DNA of 64,000 bases, taken from positions 7,433 to 71,432 of the forward strand of contig VXBM01001019.1 in NCBI GenBank assembly GCA_013400155.1, in the 5' to 3' direction. Below the pieces are notes generated by a model. That model saw nothing but the letters and a program-made list of their open reading frames with translations, did no database searches and was not told where the DNA came from. The position numbers and the translations under genes were made by a program. Below, one piece after another: positions 1 to 15,200 of this stretch (the stretch's first letter is position 1; each line of letters opens with the position of its first letter). The stretch is from Helopsaltes ochotensis (lineage: Eukaryota > Chordata > Aves > Passeriformes > Locustellidae).

Positions 1-256
1 CAGCCGTCAGGCGTGGCTGGACCCGCACGTGTGCACGGAGAGCGGCGCGCCTGGGAGCCGCCATCTTGCCGGGGGAGCGGGGGCCGCGGGCCGATCCTCG
101 CCGCCGGTGCCGCCGGTAGCCCGCTGTCCGCCGAGGGGGGGGCTGAGTTCGGTCAGTGGGTGCTGACCAGGAGGGGCAGGCTTGTCTTTCAGCAGGTCTT
201 GCCGAGCAGGGGTGCCGCGGCGGTGCGGTAACGCTGCCTCTTGCTCCGTTTTGCAG
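1..256 (+). promoter_or_regulatory. PUM3: CpG-rich promoter and 5' UTR of PUM3
   Basis: The first ~250 bases are strongly GC-rich and CpG-dense, unlike the AT-rich introns that follow. A palindromic E-box (CACGTG) sits at 26-31 and a YY1-type motif (GCCGCCATCTTG) at 57-68. Both are typical of TATA-less promoters of housekeeping and ribosome-biogenesis genes, which fits PUM3. A good splice acceptor (TTTTGCAG, ending at 256) lies just before the start codon, so a non-coding first exon probably ends upstream; GTCAGT at 151 is one possible donor. The exact start site and donor cannot be fixed from sequence. Confidence 0.7.
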
Positions 257-266
257 TGTTGCCGCG

Positions 267-3200
267 ATGGAGGGCAAGGGTAGGAAGAAGTTCGTGGGGG
301 AGAGTCGGAAAGGACCTCGTGGGAGAGCGCCGCACGGGAAAAGGAAATTTAAAAAGGATAATGGTAAGAAGGCGAAGGGCCGTGAATAGGAGCCCTGACT
401 GAATGGTTATGAATATTTGGAAACGACTAGTTTGGCAGATGAGCAACAGGAAATGTGTGTTGTCTGCCTGGACTTCGGGGAGACTTTGACAGTCACTGGG
501 CACTACCAGAAAAGTGGGTTTTTGACCGTCTTCCCTCCTTTGAGATCCTCAGAGAGGTGCTGATGATTTAAGGGCTGCGGGAGGAGTTGGTGAGGCAGAT
601 TAAAAACTGGCTGAACGGCTGGGTCCGGAGGTGGGTGTGCTCTGCGGAGGCCGCCGGTCAGCGGGGGACCCCAGGAGGCAGCACAGGGCCGAGAGGGGCT
701 CGACAGCTCCGTGGAGCACCTGGGTGATGGGGCAGAGTGCAGCATGTCCAGGTTCACGTCTGACACAGAGCTGCGAGGAGTGTTAGGGGCACCGGAGGGT
801 CGTGCTGCCCTCCGGGGGGATATCCGCAGGGCTGGCAGAAGCCCGGTGAAGTCCTGCAGCTTTAGGGGAACAGCCCCACGCTCCCGAAAATCCCTGGGGA
901 AAGCCCAGAGGCTCCTGGTGACCAGGGCTGAACGTGGACCAGCAGTGTGCTCTGGTGGATCCAGCTGGATCCTGGGCTGCATTAGGAGCAGTGCTGTCAG
1001 CAGAGTGAGAGCTGTGACCTCTCCTCAGCCCCGGTGAGCCTTCCCCTGGAGTGCTGTGTGCCGGCTCTGGCTCTTCAGAGATACAGACATGCTGGGGAGA
1101 GCCCAGTGAAGGGCTGCAAAGACGGCCAGGGGACCGGGGTGTCTTTCTGAGACATCTGGGTCAGTTCAGCGTGTCCCAGAGAGGACAGGCTGAGAGGGAT
1201 CTACTCAATGTATACAGGTGAGGGGAGCGTTCAAACACAGAGACCTTTTCTGGTAGTGCCCAGTGACGGGACCACAGAACAGTGGGCACAGACTGAAGCA
1301 CAGGAGATTCCTTCTCAGTATCAGTGTTATAAAATGGCGAAACTCAGAACCAAAATGGGTCAATTGCCAATCAGAATTTTATTGATCAGAGGAAAGCAAG
1401 CAGCCTGGGTGTGCCGGGGTTTCTGTCCCAAGCAATGCACGGATTCAGTTCTCAAACCGATGATCTCTTAAACCATTCCAGGCACTTTACTTCCTCAAAT
1501 TTTCAGTTGTTTTTTCTTGCTTTTCTTCATAATCAGCAGATGTGGTTTTTGAAGGTCTGTTGAGCAGGTGGTCTGACATGGTCTTCTGATGTCTCTGCAG
1601 CTTCCCATTCTTCTCTTAAATATGTCTTTCCACTTAGTATTATTTTGGCTACACAGTTCGCTCAAGCAAGCATATATATTTTGTTAGTCAGCATACATTT
1701 TACAAGCCTTCTCTCAATCATTACACAGCCTAAAACTAGCATGTCTACCTAGGGCCCCTCTCTTTCATTTATTACAAAACCTAAAGTCAGCATGTTTTAA
1801 AATATCTTTGTAAGACATGTCAGCTTTATGTTAGTTTTACTTCTCCTTGTTACCAATTTTCCATACTCAAAAAAACCAATTTATAACTTGTACAAAGGAT
1901 AGTTTGAAACCTGTATTACAAGGTAGTTTAAAGCTTGTATTAATTCCTTGCAAACAATTACAGTTTTATTGTTAAACCAAACTGTTAGCTAAAAGCCTTT
2001 TGTTATATAGTTGCCTTGTTAAATCCCATTTCCATGCCTTACTTAGCTGATTTTAAAACTCTTCTTTATAATAATCTCGTGGTCTCTGTCTGCATTCCCT
2101 GCAGACGCACGTACATAGGTAGGTGCTATTGATTGACCCAAATCACAACCTGATTTCTCACATTGGGAGGCCTTTTTTCCTCCAGGAATGACTGTGTGGG
2201 GGCACCAGGGAGATGGTGGAGTTGACCACACTGGAGGTGGTCAAAAGCCACCCAGACATGATCCTGGGGAAACAGTTTTGGGTGGCCCTGTGTGAGCAGG
2301 AGGGCTGGACCAGGTGACTTTGAGAGGTGCCTTCCAACCACAGCCAGTCTATAATTCTGTCTTGTATTCAAAACTGCTGACTGTATGAGCCACTGACTTG
2401 CTGAAATGCTTTACACAGGTTGCATTGCAGCCCCTTCATGTCTCTTTCGTTCACCTAAATTATTCTCAGTTAAAAATTTAAAGTAGATAACCTTTTGATT
2501 CCAGACTTGGCATTCCTGCATTAAGACAAAATTTTCTGAGAGGTGAAGCTAGATGGGAGCTTGCCGTGGGTCAGGATTGAGAAGATGCCTTTCACTGTTG
2601 TCTTAGAGCAGATGATGTTGAAACAGCTCTGATCATGAACTGTGAAAGTCTGGGGATTTGGGGGTTGATGACTTTGATGTCAGGGATGGTGAAATTCTTA
2701 ATATAGAATTATCCTTTTTATGACTGAGCTGTTTCAATGCTACCCAGAAAATGATGCCTGGGCAGACCTTCCCTAGAGAAAACTTATACACCTAGGGTGA
2801 AAATGCCAGCTTTGAGAAGCACATAAGAATTTTTGTTAAATACAAAATTGTTCTACAAAGTAGTTTAATTCTTGTTACAGTATTTTTTTTTTTATTCTGA
2901 AGCAACAATAGCCAAGTAAATGATACTGTTTTAATTTGTATTGTGTTGGTTAATAGATTCAGGTCCAGCAAAGAAAGTCTTTAACAAAGGAGATGAGGAA
3001 GGAAAGCCTAAATCCATTTCTAAGAAATTTAATAAAGGACAGTTAAGACCTGGAAATGCTACGGTCAAACAATTCAAGAATAAACAGCAACCAGAAAAGT
3101 TTGCAAAGAAGAGAAAACTCCAGGATGGTGAAGAGGGAGGTGAGCAGATTTTTAAGCCTGGATGTCAAGGGAAACCAGGTTTTGGTAAACACATTATTCC

Positions 3201-6200
3201 TCAAGATCTTCCTCTTTCTTCTGCCTTTCCAGATTGGCTGAATAACTCCACGTCTGCTACCTATTTAATCTTTGCTGTGAAAAAAATTACTTCAGCTTGA
3301 GGCTGAAGTAATGAAAATGAACAGCTTGGAATTTTCTTGAAAGTCAAAAGTAAAAGCACAGTAGCAAATTTAAAAATTGTCATGCCATCCTAAAGCTCTG
3401 TTTATTTTAATGGCAGTTTTAAGTGGTGAGCTGGAAACTGGCAATTGTTACACATGATTTGCACGTGTAACATAGAGCTTTTCATAGTGTGTTTTGGACT
3501 GTTTTAAAAGTGCTTGCTATAAGCCTTGGAATAGAAATTCGTGAAAGTAAGTTGATTTTCCTTTACATTATTTCCTTTCTGTGGTCTGGACTAAATGGTT
3601 AGATCCTTCAAGAGAAAAAAAAGCATAATGGGTGTCACCACTGCTTTTATGTTTTACAGCTTTTTTTCTTTCTGGTGTTTATACTGAATGGTTGTCTGGT
3701 TTTATTGTGTTTAATGGATTTCTTTTTCAAATTAATTTCTTCTACTTGAGATTTTCTTTTTTTCCTGTCCTCTCCTCTAAAGTAAAGCTCTACTGGAGCA
3801 GTTAATAAGTGTTGTAAAATGAGAAGTGGAATCTTAAATGTGGGGTTCTGAAGTTCTGCAAAAATAATGTCATTTATTTGAAGGACAGTCGATTATATCG
3901 AGTATTTTATTTTTGGTGTTCTTGCATGTTTGCAGACTGGATTCACATGGAATATGCACTAGATGTCTGAAAATCTAGTAACTGTAGAATGTTTTTATTA
4001 GGCTACTTTAAAAAAAAAGGAAACCCACAGCAAACCTTTCAGTGTTGTTCATAAGAGTAAATTAAAGCCTCTGTGTATTGCACTGCTCTCAAAGCATTAC
4101 AAGTTTTTCTTGTTACTGTTGCTTCGGGAGAGTGATATAAGAATCAATAATAAGCTTTGTAAAAAGGAAAGCATGGATTTTTGAATGGGTAGAACAGTTA
4201 AGTACATGCTGCTAAATACCAGTGAGCAGTGCTTTAAGCTCTAAAAATTTAAGGCAGTGTCTTTAATGCATAACTTGTGGCCCTTTTACAACATTAAGTT
4301 TCCCAGGTTTGTTGTGTGGCAGTGGTTGTACAGTGGTTGTATTGTAAAATGCCATGCTTAAGGAATTTGACTGAGTACAAAGATTAGGCATGTAAAAGAG
4401 TTTAACTTTTTTTCTTTATTTGAGTTTTCAGATAAGAATCTTTGAGTTAGGGTACTCCTTTAGAGTGAGGGAAACAGAAACTAAAACTTGGCCATAGCTG
4501 CTAAGTACATCTTCAGTCAATTTTCAAGATAAGAGATTTGTGATGCCCAGTTCTGAGGAAAATTAATTGTTTGCCTTGTTCTTCCAGTCCAGAAGTGTTT
4601 AGCACACTTATTCAAGATTTGTGGTTTCATGTTAGCCATCTGGGTAGCTGCATGCAAAGGTCCTGAATCATTAGCAATCCAAGTCGTAGAACTGCACATG
4701 GTTTTAGACTGGCAAAGGATTCTATTGTTGCTCTTTTATTGACTGTAGAAAATGTATTTATTTTTTGTCCTAAGGGTCAGACTCTAAGAAGCCAATATGG
4801 ACTGACTTCAAAAAGAAAAAGAAAGAGTTAAAGCAAACCAGACAAATTAATGACAGAAGTAATTATGAGATAATTGTAAAATCAAAACAGATATGGGAAA
4901 GCATGAGAAGGTAATGACTTTTTTTCTTCCACTCTGTTGACTTCTAGTCATAAATTGCCAGAGTACCCTCTTTCTTGTCTTGTAATTATATAAAACTGTA
5001 TTTCCAAACTGAATCTGTTTGGGTGAAGTGTAACATTGCATGCTGTTTTGGAGGTGGTTCAGAGTATGGTAACCCATGGTCCTGGGAATGTCTGGACTGA
5101 ACTTGTATTTTAGGCTAAAATTTATAAATTTGTGTGTAATTGCTTAAGAAATTGCCTTTTTTGTTTTGAACCCCAAAACACAGAGCATGCACTGATTCAC
5201 CCTGATCCTGCAGTGGGATTACTGCATGAGGTTTTTAATGAAGGTTTGTTGTCTCTTGAGGGTCTAATTCCAGAACTGGTGCCCATTGTCAACAAGAAAA
5301 GTTAATTTTGTTTAAGTGTTTTTGTTTTGCATGCTTACAGATCTTTGGATCTGTAAGCAATTCTGACTACGAATTTGAGTTTATGTTTAAAAAAATATTT
5401 TTACTCAAAAGAAGAGTAAAGTTAAAGTGTGAAATTCTGGTTTGATTTCCACAATCTGAAACAGCTTAACCACATCTCTGTACAGGGTCAATGAATGACA
5501 GTGTAAATTTGGACTGGCAGAAGCTAACCTGGTTTTATTTGTACTGTCTTCTTAATTTATAGATATAAGTGAATCATACTACAAAAAAGCTACTTCTTCA
5601 AGTAGAATTGTTTTACTAGGTTTATTTGATTTGTTTGTAGGAGAAAATGTAGTAAGGAGAAACGAGAAAAGCTGATGAGTGAACTACAGAAGCTTCTTCA
5701 TGGGAAAATCAAAAATGTAAGAAAAAGCTAATGGCATGGTGCACAAAGTCACAAAATCTTCTTTAAAGAATGGTGAGACCTTGAGTAAAGAGAACAAAAA
5801 AACAGGGCTGAAAGATTGCATTTGACGCCTGTATTTTGGGACAGCAGTCCTGGGGTGCTTTGTGAGCTGCCTGTTGTAAAAGGCTGCCAAATAGCTTTAG
5901 TCTTGTGAAATTTGATGTTAGCTGGGGTTCAGAAACTCAGAGGTTTGATTAGTTACAACTGTTGCTTGGCAGTTTTCTGGGGCAGTTAGTGTCCTCATGC
6001 TTAATTATACTAAGCAGTCTTTCTGCTTTATTCTTGAAATGTATAAATTTGCAGTAGAAAACATGTTGAGCTTTTCGTATTCCATGCTGAAGTAGAACTG
6101 TTTCAGGACACTTACTCAGAAATTACAAAGAAGAGGAGCAAAATGGAGATACCATTTAATGGTCTTATTTCAGTATGGAAAACCTTAATGCATGTCCTTA

Positions 6201-9200
6201 ATTGTCAGCGGCTGTTGTCCGTATTTTCTTTAATAAGAGTACTTGTGAAGGGGTAAAAACCCGTAAGCCGTGGTTTGCTATAAGCAGGTAACTGCTTTTC
6301 TAATTTTATAATTGGCATTACATGTGGCATGAAACAATACCAGAGAGCACATACATTCAAATAATTATGGTGCATACTGTCTTTTGAGGGGCCTAGAGTA
6401 ATGAAATATCTCTGTCCTTTAGCTGGCATTTGCACATGATTCAACCCGAGTGATCCAGTGCTTTATTCAGTATGGAAATGAGAAGCAAAGGCAAGAGACA
6501 TTTGAAGAATTGAAAGGTATTTTCATTTTGCTTACATGCTTCTGTATTGTGGTTAGGATGCATTTAAACAAGCCATGTTTTCTCTTGATTTTTTTTTCTG
6601 AACTGATGCATCATTTCTAGTCAACTCTTCATACTCACTGAAATAATGACATATCATTTCATAGAGCCAATGTAGTGAAAAATAAACCAGCTGAATGCTT
6701 CTCCCTTCTTCTAGATAGCCTAATAGAGTTGAGCAAGTCAAAATATTCCAGAAATATTGTGAAGAAGTTTCTTATGTATGGGTGAGTATCAAGTGAACTT
6801 GCTTATCAGTGTTGTGTTGTTTCATTTCCAGTGTGAATGCTGCTTCTTAATCTATAGTGGATTGATCAGGAATAAAAAAAATATGTCTCTGGAAACGTCT
6901 TTGTAATATTATGGACTAAAGGCAGGGGAGTGCTAACAGTATTTTTTCCTTTTGCAAGAAGTAAAGCTAATGCTGTACACATCAAGGAAAACATGACAAA
7001 AAATGGTTAGATGTATGCTCAGAGTTGGTTTTTGCTGTATATAAAACACTGGCTTTTAAAAAGTTTCTTTGCTAAGTGTTTCAGGATGGCATTTGTTACT
7101 CTCTAGAATGTATTCACTATTTAATTTCCCTCCAAATGCCTTAAAATTTTTCCACATGCCTGACTTTTTTACATATTTTCCCAAGTGCCATAAGGCTGAT
7201 TCAGATTCATAAATGTAATTGTTTCTATTATAAAACTTACTACCTCAGTGTGTTTCTAACAGTAAAACTACCAATAGGTAAGCTTGTCTCTATATAAGTT
7301 TTTGCTCTTGCTATTTGTATTTCCCTGTAAAACAGGACAAAAGCACAAGTTGCAGAAATAATAAAAAGTTTTAAAGGCCACGTGAGAAAAATGCTCCGTC
7401 ACGCCAGAGCATCTGCTGTAGTGGAATATGCATATAATGACAAAGCCATTCTGGAGCAGAGGAATATGCTGACAGAAGAGCTATATGGGAACACTTTCCA
7501 GGTTTATAAGGTGGTATTTCAAAACTTTTGAAATTTTAGTTTAAGTTTAAAGTAGTTTAAGGTAGTTTAGCCCATAAGATGCTGTGTTAGTAATGCCTTG
7601 CCTGTCTTTCTGTCAGAAAGGTAGTCTAGTTCAGCACGTTTAAATGTAATGATTACTTGCACATTTCTAGTTCAGATGAAATTGTTGTGAGTTTTTTTAG
7701 TTTGAACTATGTGAAATATACTGTGTTCATGTATGAGCTTGCTCTGCTCATCAAAGTCAGTTTGTTCTTGAATATTTTCAGCTCTCATAGTGTCTAGGCT
7801 GAAATCATCCTTACTGAGGTGAGACTTGGGCACAATTCTTCATTAATACTGTTTAATTAATGAGTCTTGTGTCATAACCACCTTATGTCTTGTGAGAACT
7901 GAGAGTGGGCAGAGGTGGCCAGTATCCACACAGAGTCTTCATTTAAGCTTAATTTTTCTCTTTGTTCTCTTTTTTCCTGGAGACTGTAGGGCTTGAGTCC
8001 AACCTCCACTGAAACCTAGGTCTGTGGTAGATCCTCAGCAGGCAGTTGGAAGCTTCTTAAAAACTACAACCTCCATTGTTTTGAATTCTGTTTTTATTTT
8101 TTGCTGACTTGGAAAGTTGGTATCCATTAGGGTTAGGAATTTTGCTACAAAGTACAGAACTTTTACACAATTACTAACTCTAATGACTTTTTCACATGTT
8201 CACTAATACCCAAGTTTCCTGTTAAAATCATCTTGAGAAGTTCATTTCTGAGCCTGTATTTTCTTAGTGGGTTATTATAAGTTTTAGTTAGGCGTTTTGC
8301 AACACAGGGTAGTAGAGAGGCATGTTTGTCGTGATTATGGGCCGTAATTTGTACTGAGAGTCAAACAGCCTGTGGAATCAAGTGCAGTCATTCTGGTATT
8401 TTTAGCATAACTGCTTTAAGTAGCCATACATTGTGGTGCAAAACACACCACAATGCAGGTTTATAAAAAATTGCAATGTAGTCTTTAAAAAGTAGCAGGG
8501 ATGGTTTAAAAAAAAAAATTATTCTAATTGTCTATCCAGTCAGACTTCTCTTCTAAACAGCAGATGATTTTAAAAGAGTTACCAGTGTAATTCTTCTGTT
8601 AAGATACCAGGAAGTATTTCTGTGTGTAAGGTATATGGTATATATTCCTCCTCCCTGCTGTTCCTGAACTGGAATTTCGTGGGCCTTTGTTAGCTTCTCT
8701 GATGTGTGCATAAAGCAGGACTTCTGCTTAGCTCAGGAGCACCTCACACAATGCCAGTTTTGTGTATTTTGCCTTGTATCTGACAAAAAGCAGCTCAGCC
8801 TATAGAACCAAGTTTTGTTTGCTAATGAGGAATGTTTAATTTATAGAAACTTAAGTTTACAGCTTCTGACACACTCAAAAAAGGCAGCTTTCTATTTTTT
8901 AAATTGTAAAAATTGTTAGTTTTGCTGAAAATTCATTTTGTTTTTGCTATTTATGACATTTGACTGAAAAAGACCTAAGAATTGTAATTTTTTATGAACT
9001 CTGATACTCTACTGGTGCGATTAAACCTCTGTGCATTCATTTCAGACACCAGCTGTCCCAACACTGGGTAAAGTGCTAGAAGCTCAACCTGAGAAGAGAG
9101 AGGCCATCTTGGATGAAATGAAGCAAATTCTTACACCAATGGCACAAAAGTAAGGACAAAAATTGGCTCTTTTGGTGTGACACTCTAGTACAAACCAGTT

Positions 9201-12200
9201 TGTTTCTGACATACGAACCATGGCACTGGTATATTTATAAGTTCAGACAACAGTGATACTGATACTCTTTTAAGCTGTAATGTTGTTGTGCTGTTTGTTT
9301 TTGTCCCAGGTGTCATAATGAATATTTCACCTTAATTTTGAGCTCTGCTTCTATGAATTAAAGTGTCCTCTGTCCCAGAAATGTTGTACTCTGATATATT
9401 GCCATAATGCATAATTAGATATGATTCTTCAGTAGTCTTTATGATAAAATATAAATTCTTTCTATAATTTGTAAGTTTTGGTAGATTCTTCCACGCATTG
9501 TAAATGTTAAACATCTGAATCCAAAATGGCCATGTATTTTTTGCTCACCATACTGCCTAACTTTTTATAATAGAAATGAGGTATTGCTGTCATAATTTAA
9601 AATGATTGTTTGTGGGGAACTTGTTGCTTATTTTCATCTCTCCAAATACAGAGAGGCGGTGATAAAGCACTCATTGGTACATAAAGTATTTTTGGACTTC
9701 TTCACTTACGCTCTTCCAAAACAAAGATCTGTAAGTATCTGTATTTTGCTTTTTATCTTCTTTTGCCTTTCCATGGAATGTTTTTTGTCTTGTGAAAATG
9801 TAGTAAGTTAGCTAAACAAAAATACGCATCTTTCATTGATAGAGTTCTACACATCTGGTGATTCTGGATAGATGATGGGAGAGTAGTGCTGTGTGGGGAT
9901 TTATAGTTATAGTGAACTTTCACAATAGTGATCATGATACTTGAATTTTTGTTTAAAAAAATGAGATGACTGTGATGTTTTCTCTCTTCCTGCTAAATTA
10001 TTCTTCTTAGTAGCTGGGGAGTAATTAAAGTGAGGTAGCTCGCAGTAGTTTAGCTTTCCAGTGTGTAGTTTCTTAACAACGTACAGTGAGTGTCCAAAAA
10101 CCTCTTGACCAAAATACAGTGGGATTGGCCCTTCTGTCAGCAACCAAAACTTTGCTGTATCCATGTTAAATTGCAGATTGAGGATTACATCAGACATTCT
10201 TGTATTTAGGCCTAAATCCATCTGTGTGATGTGACATGGTTTAAGCTGGTATCCTGCTTGACTTTACCAGTCTTCAGGGTGTGTCCATCAGCCTCACCTT
10301 GGTTCTGTAGCTCAGAACCATCTCACTCCAAGTCTTCTAAACTTGATGTCTCATTCCTCTTTCTTGCCAGACCAGACTCCTGAATTCTTCTTTGTTACTG
10401 TTAATAAACCCCAAGCTAAGGGTGGGGAACTGGGCTATTTGTGGTCTGTTCTGAGTCCAGATCTTCAGAGCCCAGAGCATTCTGCATGGTTTCATGTAAT
10501 GCTGTGTCTGAGAGTGCTTTTGGATTCACAGGCTTGAGTGAATAAGGACATGTATCTCCTTGCTTGGCTTTCTGTGCAAATGTGCTAGTATATGGACATG
10601 CTCTTTGGGGTTTTGTCTTAGGGTAATTTTACCTCCCCAGAAGAACCCCGTTTAAGAGTTTCCTCCCAAATTTATCCTAAACCAAAAGAGGTTTGGAAAC
10701 CCCTTCAGCAGATCTGTTCCTGCCTGTGCCTACAGCTGGTGACACCAATTGTGTTGTGACTGAGCAGTTTGTAAGCAGTTAGCAAAATGCCTTTGACTAC
10801 AGACCTAGAAGAACTAGGGATAGAAAGAGGCATAGGTGGGAGCTGCACTTGAAGGAAATCTGTTGGGTAGTAGCAGAAGTAGTATTATCTACCCAGGCAG
10901 ATGTCATTTGATTTGATTTTTTTTCTTTGGCTGATGGTATTGTCAGCTTCAGAAAACCTCATTCCATTGATACGAAGACACAACTTCTGGCTGAGTCTTG
11001 TAATATCTGATTTATAATGTAACCTGGTGCGTAAGTGACTTTTTAGATCTTCTTACTTTCTGGCTAGTACTTTGTATGTATGAATATGCATCAGCTTCAA
11101 AGATTTCTTCCTAAATTAATGCTTATCTTTTTCTCTAATTTCTGTCTGAGCACCCTTTCTTGTATTTTTTGTAGTAGGGCAGCTGACAAGCTTCAATACA
11201 GTTGTGATTCCATGGCATGATTATGATGAACAATGTAGTTTCAGAGAGAGAAAGCTTGTGCCATATACAGTCTTTTGGACTCCTCTTGAGGCAGTTATTC
11301 ACAGGTCAGGGAAATAAGAGTTCTGTAGAGCCAGTGATGCAGCGTGGTGTGGAAAATAATTCTTTCAGGCTCTCGCCCACCTGCCTTGAGCTCCTCAAGC
11401 CTTTCCTTTTCATCTTTTTGCTTTATCACCTTTTCTTCCCTAGGAAATGATAGAAGCTATCAGAGAGGCTGTCATCTACCTGGCACACACTCACGACGGA
11501 GCCCGAGTAGCAATGCACTGTTTGTGGCATGGCACTCCCAAGGTAATGCTTGGCTTCCTTCTACTTGGTCCTCTCTGGCTGCCCACATGGGTCCTTCTGC
11601 TTGTACACATTTTTGTGCAGTTAAAAATATGAGAGCAAAGCTTTAAAATGGCCCCTCTTTATCTATTGGCAAACTTAAGATTTTTTTTTTCTTTTTTTGT
11701 GGATCAAGTGTTTTCATTGGAACTTCTATAGTGGAAGCATCTACTTTTATTTTTAGCAGAGGTTTTGGCAATGACACATGGAGCCGTTTTTCCATTGTAA
11801 GGTTATTGGCGTTTCATTTGTCCCATGGATTTCTAAATATAAGTGAAATCACAGTAGGGAGAGGACAGCAAATAAGTCATAATGTGAAACTGTGTTTGGC
11901 TTTGGAATGCCAAGACTTAAAAAATGTTACAGGAACTGTGTTTTAGTTTCATCTGCTGATACAATATCTAGAAATACTTTTGGTTTAATGTATGTCATCA
12001 CGTCTTGGAAATACTGTAATGCCTCCTTATGTTTTTCTATATTAAAAAATAAAAAAGACAGCTTATTAATATAGCCTACTTGTTAAAGAATGCAGAAAAA
12101 ATATTAAGTTCCTAGGATCTAGGTGTAGTAATGGATCTAAAGAAGACTGAGCAGTGATTCCAAGAGCCAAAAATACAGGGAGGGAACTTTCTGACAAAAT

Positions 12201-15200
12201 ATTCTTACTAGTAATAGGGTTTTAAACCAAGCTAGTTTCAGGTCCTGTTGAATATGTTTCTTTCCAAGTGAAGAGAGGAAATTCATACTTCTTTAATTAA
12301 TGGGCAAAATATGAGTGAACATATGTAGTGGTTTGGGGTTTTTTGTTTGCTGTGTTTTTTTCCAAATTTTCTTGACATCTCCCATTGGTGACCTGGACTT
12401 GTAAATATACTGCAGGATCTCTTTGGAATCTAAGTCACAATTCAAGTTTAACTTTTCACACTGGTTCTGTGTGTAAAGTAATAGAATATGTGTGAGTCTT
12501 TGGTAGATGCCTTTGCTTGAGAAAGCAAATTAAAGATTGTCTTTCTGCAAGGTGTAAATAGCAGTTTAGTTACTCAGAATCACTGGTATTCTAGGCTCAT
12601 TTGAGTTTCCTCTTTCCTTTGGGTAGGACAGAAAAGTCATTGTGAAAACTATGAAGACGTACATTGAACAAATAGCAACGGTGAGTGTTAATTAAGCATT
12701 TATTTCATAGTGTCTGAAACTAGTGATTTGATAGAAGCTAGCTTGAATGGTCTTTGGGAACAACTTGGAGATGTTAATAAAAACAGTCTTAAAATAGCAG
12801 TGATGTATTAGATAATATAAAATAATTGAACTGTATGGAATACTTAGAGACATGCCAAGAAGATTCATTATGGGCACTACATGTAGTTCTATGCCTCGTT
12901 ATGGCTGAGTTCGTTATTATTCCTCAGTTTTCTTTCCACTTTTTATTTTGTTGATCTGAACTTTGTATTGCACCCTCATGTGGCTCACTGGTTGATTCTA
13001 CTTGCTTGGGAATAAAACAGCCTGTATAAAGAAGAAAAATCAAGATGTTTTGGAGATGTTATTGAAAAGGCTCTTTCAACATGCTCAGTATTTTTCCTGC
13101 TCTTTCAGAAGATGCTCAATATTTTTTCAAATCAGGAGGCTTCAAAATACATTGGCATACAATGGAAGACGTCTGTTTTATTTTTTAATTAATAACGTGT
13201 GTGTTTGGAGACTGCAGCATCAGGAGGGTAACAATTGAAATCAGATTTCATGGAGTTGGGCAAAGCTGCAGCTGTAAGGAAGAGCTTTATGAACTTCACT
13301 TCCTTGTTGCTGTGGTTTTTTTTATTTACTAATAGTTATTGTGGTCTCAATCAGTGGCCTTCAAGCATTTTGATCACATCCTAAGTATGCCATCTGTATA
13401 TTTATGTATAAATCACATGCCTTTACTACTATAATGTGCATTATAAAGCATGCACAGAAATAGAAAATTTGAAAGGATGAGATAGAAATAACCAGAGGCT
13501 ATTTTTGTCTTTTTATTAATGGTGCCAACATTTTTTTCTTTCTGAACGACAATGGATTGTCTTGTGCAACCCGCTTTGAGGCCTCCTGTTCTGGGTAGTG
13601 TTTCTCTCCATAATTTTCCACTAGAATAAATGAGTTGTTTCATTTTATAGATTATGTATTATATGGAAATATGAGACAGTGGGTAAATAATAGCTGACAC
13701 AACACTGGAGCACAGAAGATCTGGCTTCACTTTGATGTGGAGCCTCACTGACATACAAGTGAATTTGGTTGTGCCCTTTTGAGTTTACTGCAGACTTGCT
13801 CTCCAGCAGTGCAGTAGAGACTGTATGGCTCCTTGCAGAGATACGATCTCCAAAAACATTGTATGTGACTCAGTTCAGTTTTAAGCAAGTCTGCAATAGA
13901 AATAAAGTCTGTATGTAATGTTGCTGTAGGGAAAATACTATGATTTCAAATGTTGGTAATACAGTAGGATTAGGTTAATAACTTGAATGTAATAAAACAG
14001 TATATCCACTTGAAGAAGAAGATCTACCTTTGTTTTAACAACATATTTCTCTTAACACGCCTTGCTTTTAGAGAAACCTAAGTGTTGGACTTCTCTCATT
14101 CTGTAGCAGTAGTCAGAATTTGCTTGTGCTTCATGTTGTGTTACGTTTGAGACAAACCCTCAGAAATCCTTATTGTAAGTCAGTTGGTATATTAGTAAAA
14201 AAATGACTGCATGTGGTTTCTGATGTCTCATCTTTGCAGGGTGAATTTTCACATCTGGTCTTACTGGCAGGATTTGATTGTATTGATGACACTAAACTTG
14301 TGAAGCAGCTAATTATATCAGTAAGTAATTGACTTTCTCCTAAAATAGTGTATTAATTAAGTAGTGTCAGTGTGTTTGTCAGTGTATAGGAGGATGAAAC
14401 TAGGAATCTGTCTGCCTTTTTAGACTATTTAAATACTTCCCATTTTTTCTGTCTCATTATATTTATGTATCATGATTAGGTTTCTTTTTCCTCCTATCAG
14501 ACCTTAGCACTTTCTTACATCGTTTTAATTATTTATTTGAATCAATTCTTAAGCTAGGTTTAGTGCTTGCTGAAATTTTTCCTTTCAGTACACATTCATT
14601 CTGGATAAGGCATGACTGGAATCTCTTTAAACTCAGTGTCTTTTATCACAGAAGTTTGAGCTCTACTAGTGTTTCTAGAGATTAAATCGGTGGAAAACTT
14701 TAGAATGATGATGTTACCTTATTGATTTTACAAGCAGAGCTATTTGCATCCTCTTAGCAGAGAAATTAACATTGATGTACATGCTGTAATCTGCTTTTAG
14801 TAGTACTCATGCTACAGCTGTAAGGGCTGACTGATTTAGGGGAAGTGGCAGGGAGATAAAGATGAGGCAAATCTTCTGTGTGTGGAGAAGGAATATGAGG
14901 AGAAAGTGGTTCTGATGAGGCTTGTTTTGAAAAATAGGAACAATTCTTCCCTTGGGCAACTTTTTGTAGGGTGCAGTTGGGATTTTGTACCCTGTCATAG
15001 GGATTTGGCCCTTAAACTGTGCCTCTCTAATGGGTCTGGAGAGATGAAAGCATCTTCCTGTGGAGGTGGCTTTTGTTCCTCAAGGATTTCAGCTGTGATT
15101 GCAGCTGCGTTTAGTTCCCAGAGCCCAGACTGGAATGTAATAACTTCAGATACTGAATGAAAATCAGTAGTAGATGATGAGGTGGAAGTCAATCTTTAAA

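Noticed and set aside
364..389. PUM3 as a short 40-residue protein ending at 389
   Set aside because: The frame reads through a consensus donor at 364 (GTAAGA). Splicing to 2957 keeps phase and gives the full-length family protein.
2680..2760. Possible C/D-box snoRNA in PUM3 intron 1 (TTGATGA then CTGA)
   Set aside because: The C box is imperfect, there is no terminal stem and no D' or guide pattern that I could support.
2941..3300. A stand-alone 119-codon gene
   Set aside because: Only 2957-3139 is exon 2 of PUM3; the rest is intron on both sides.
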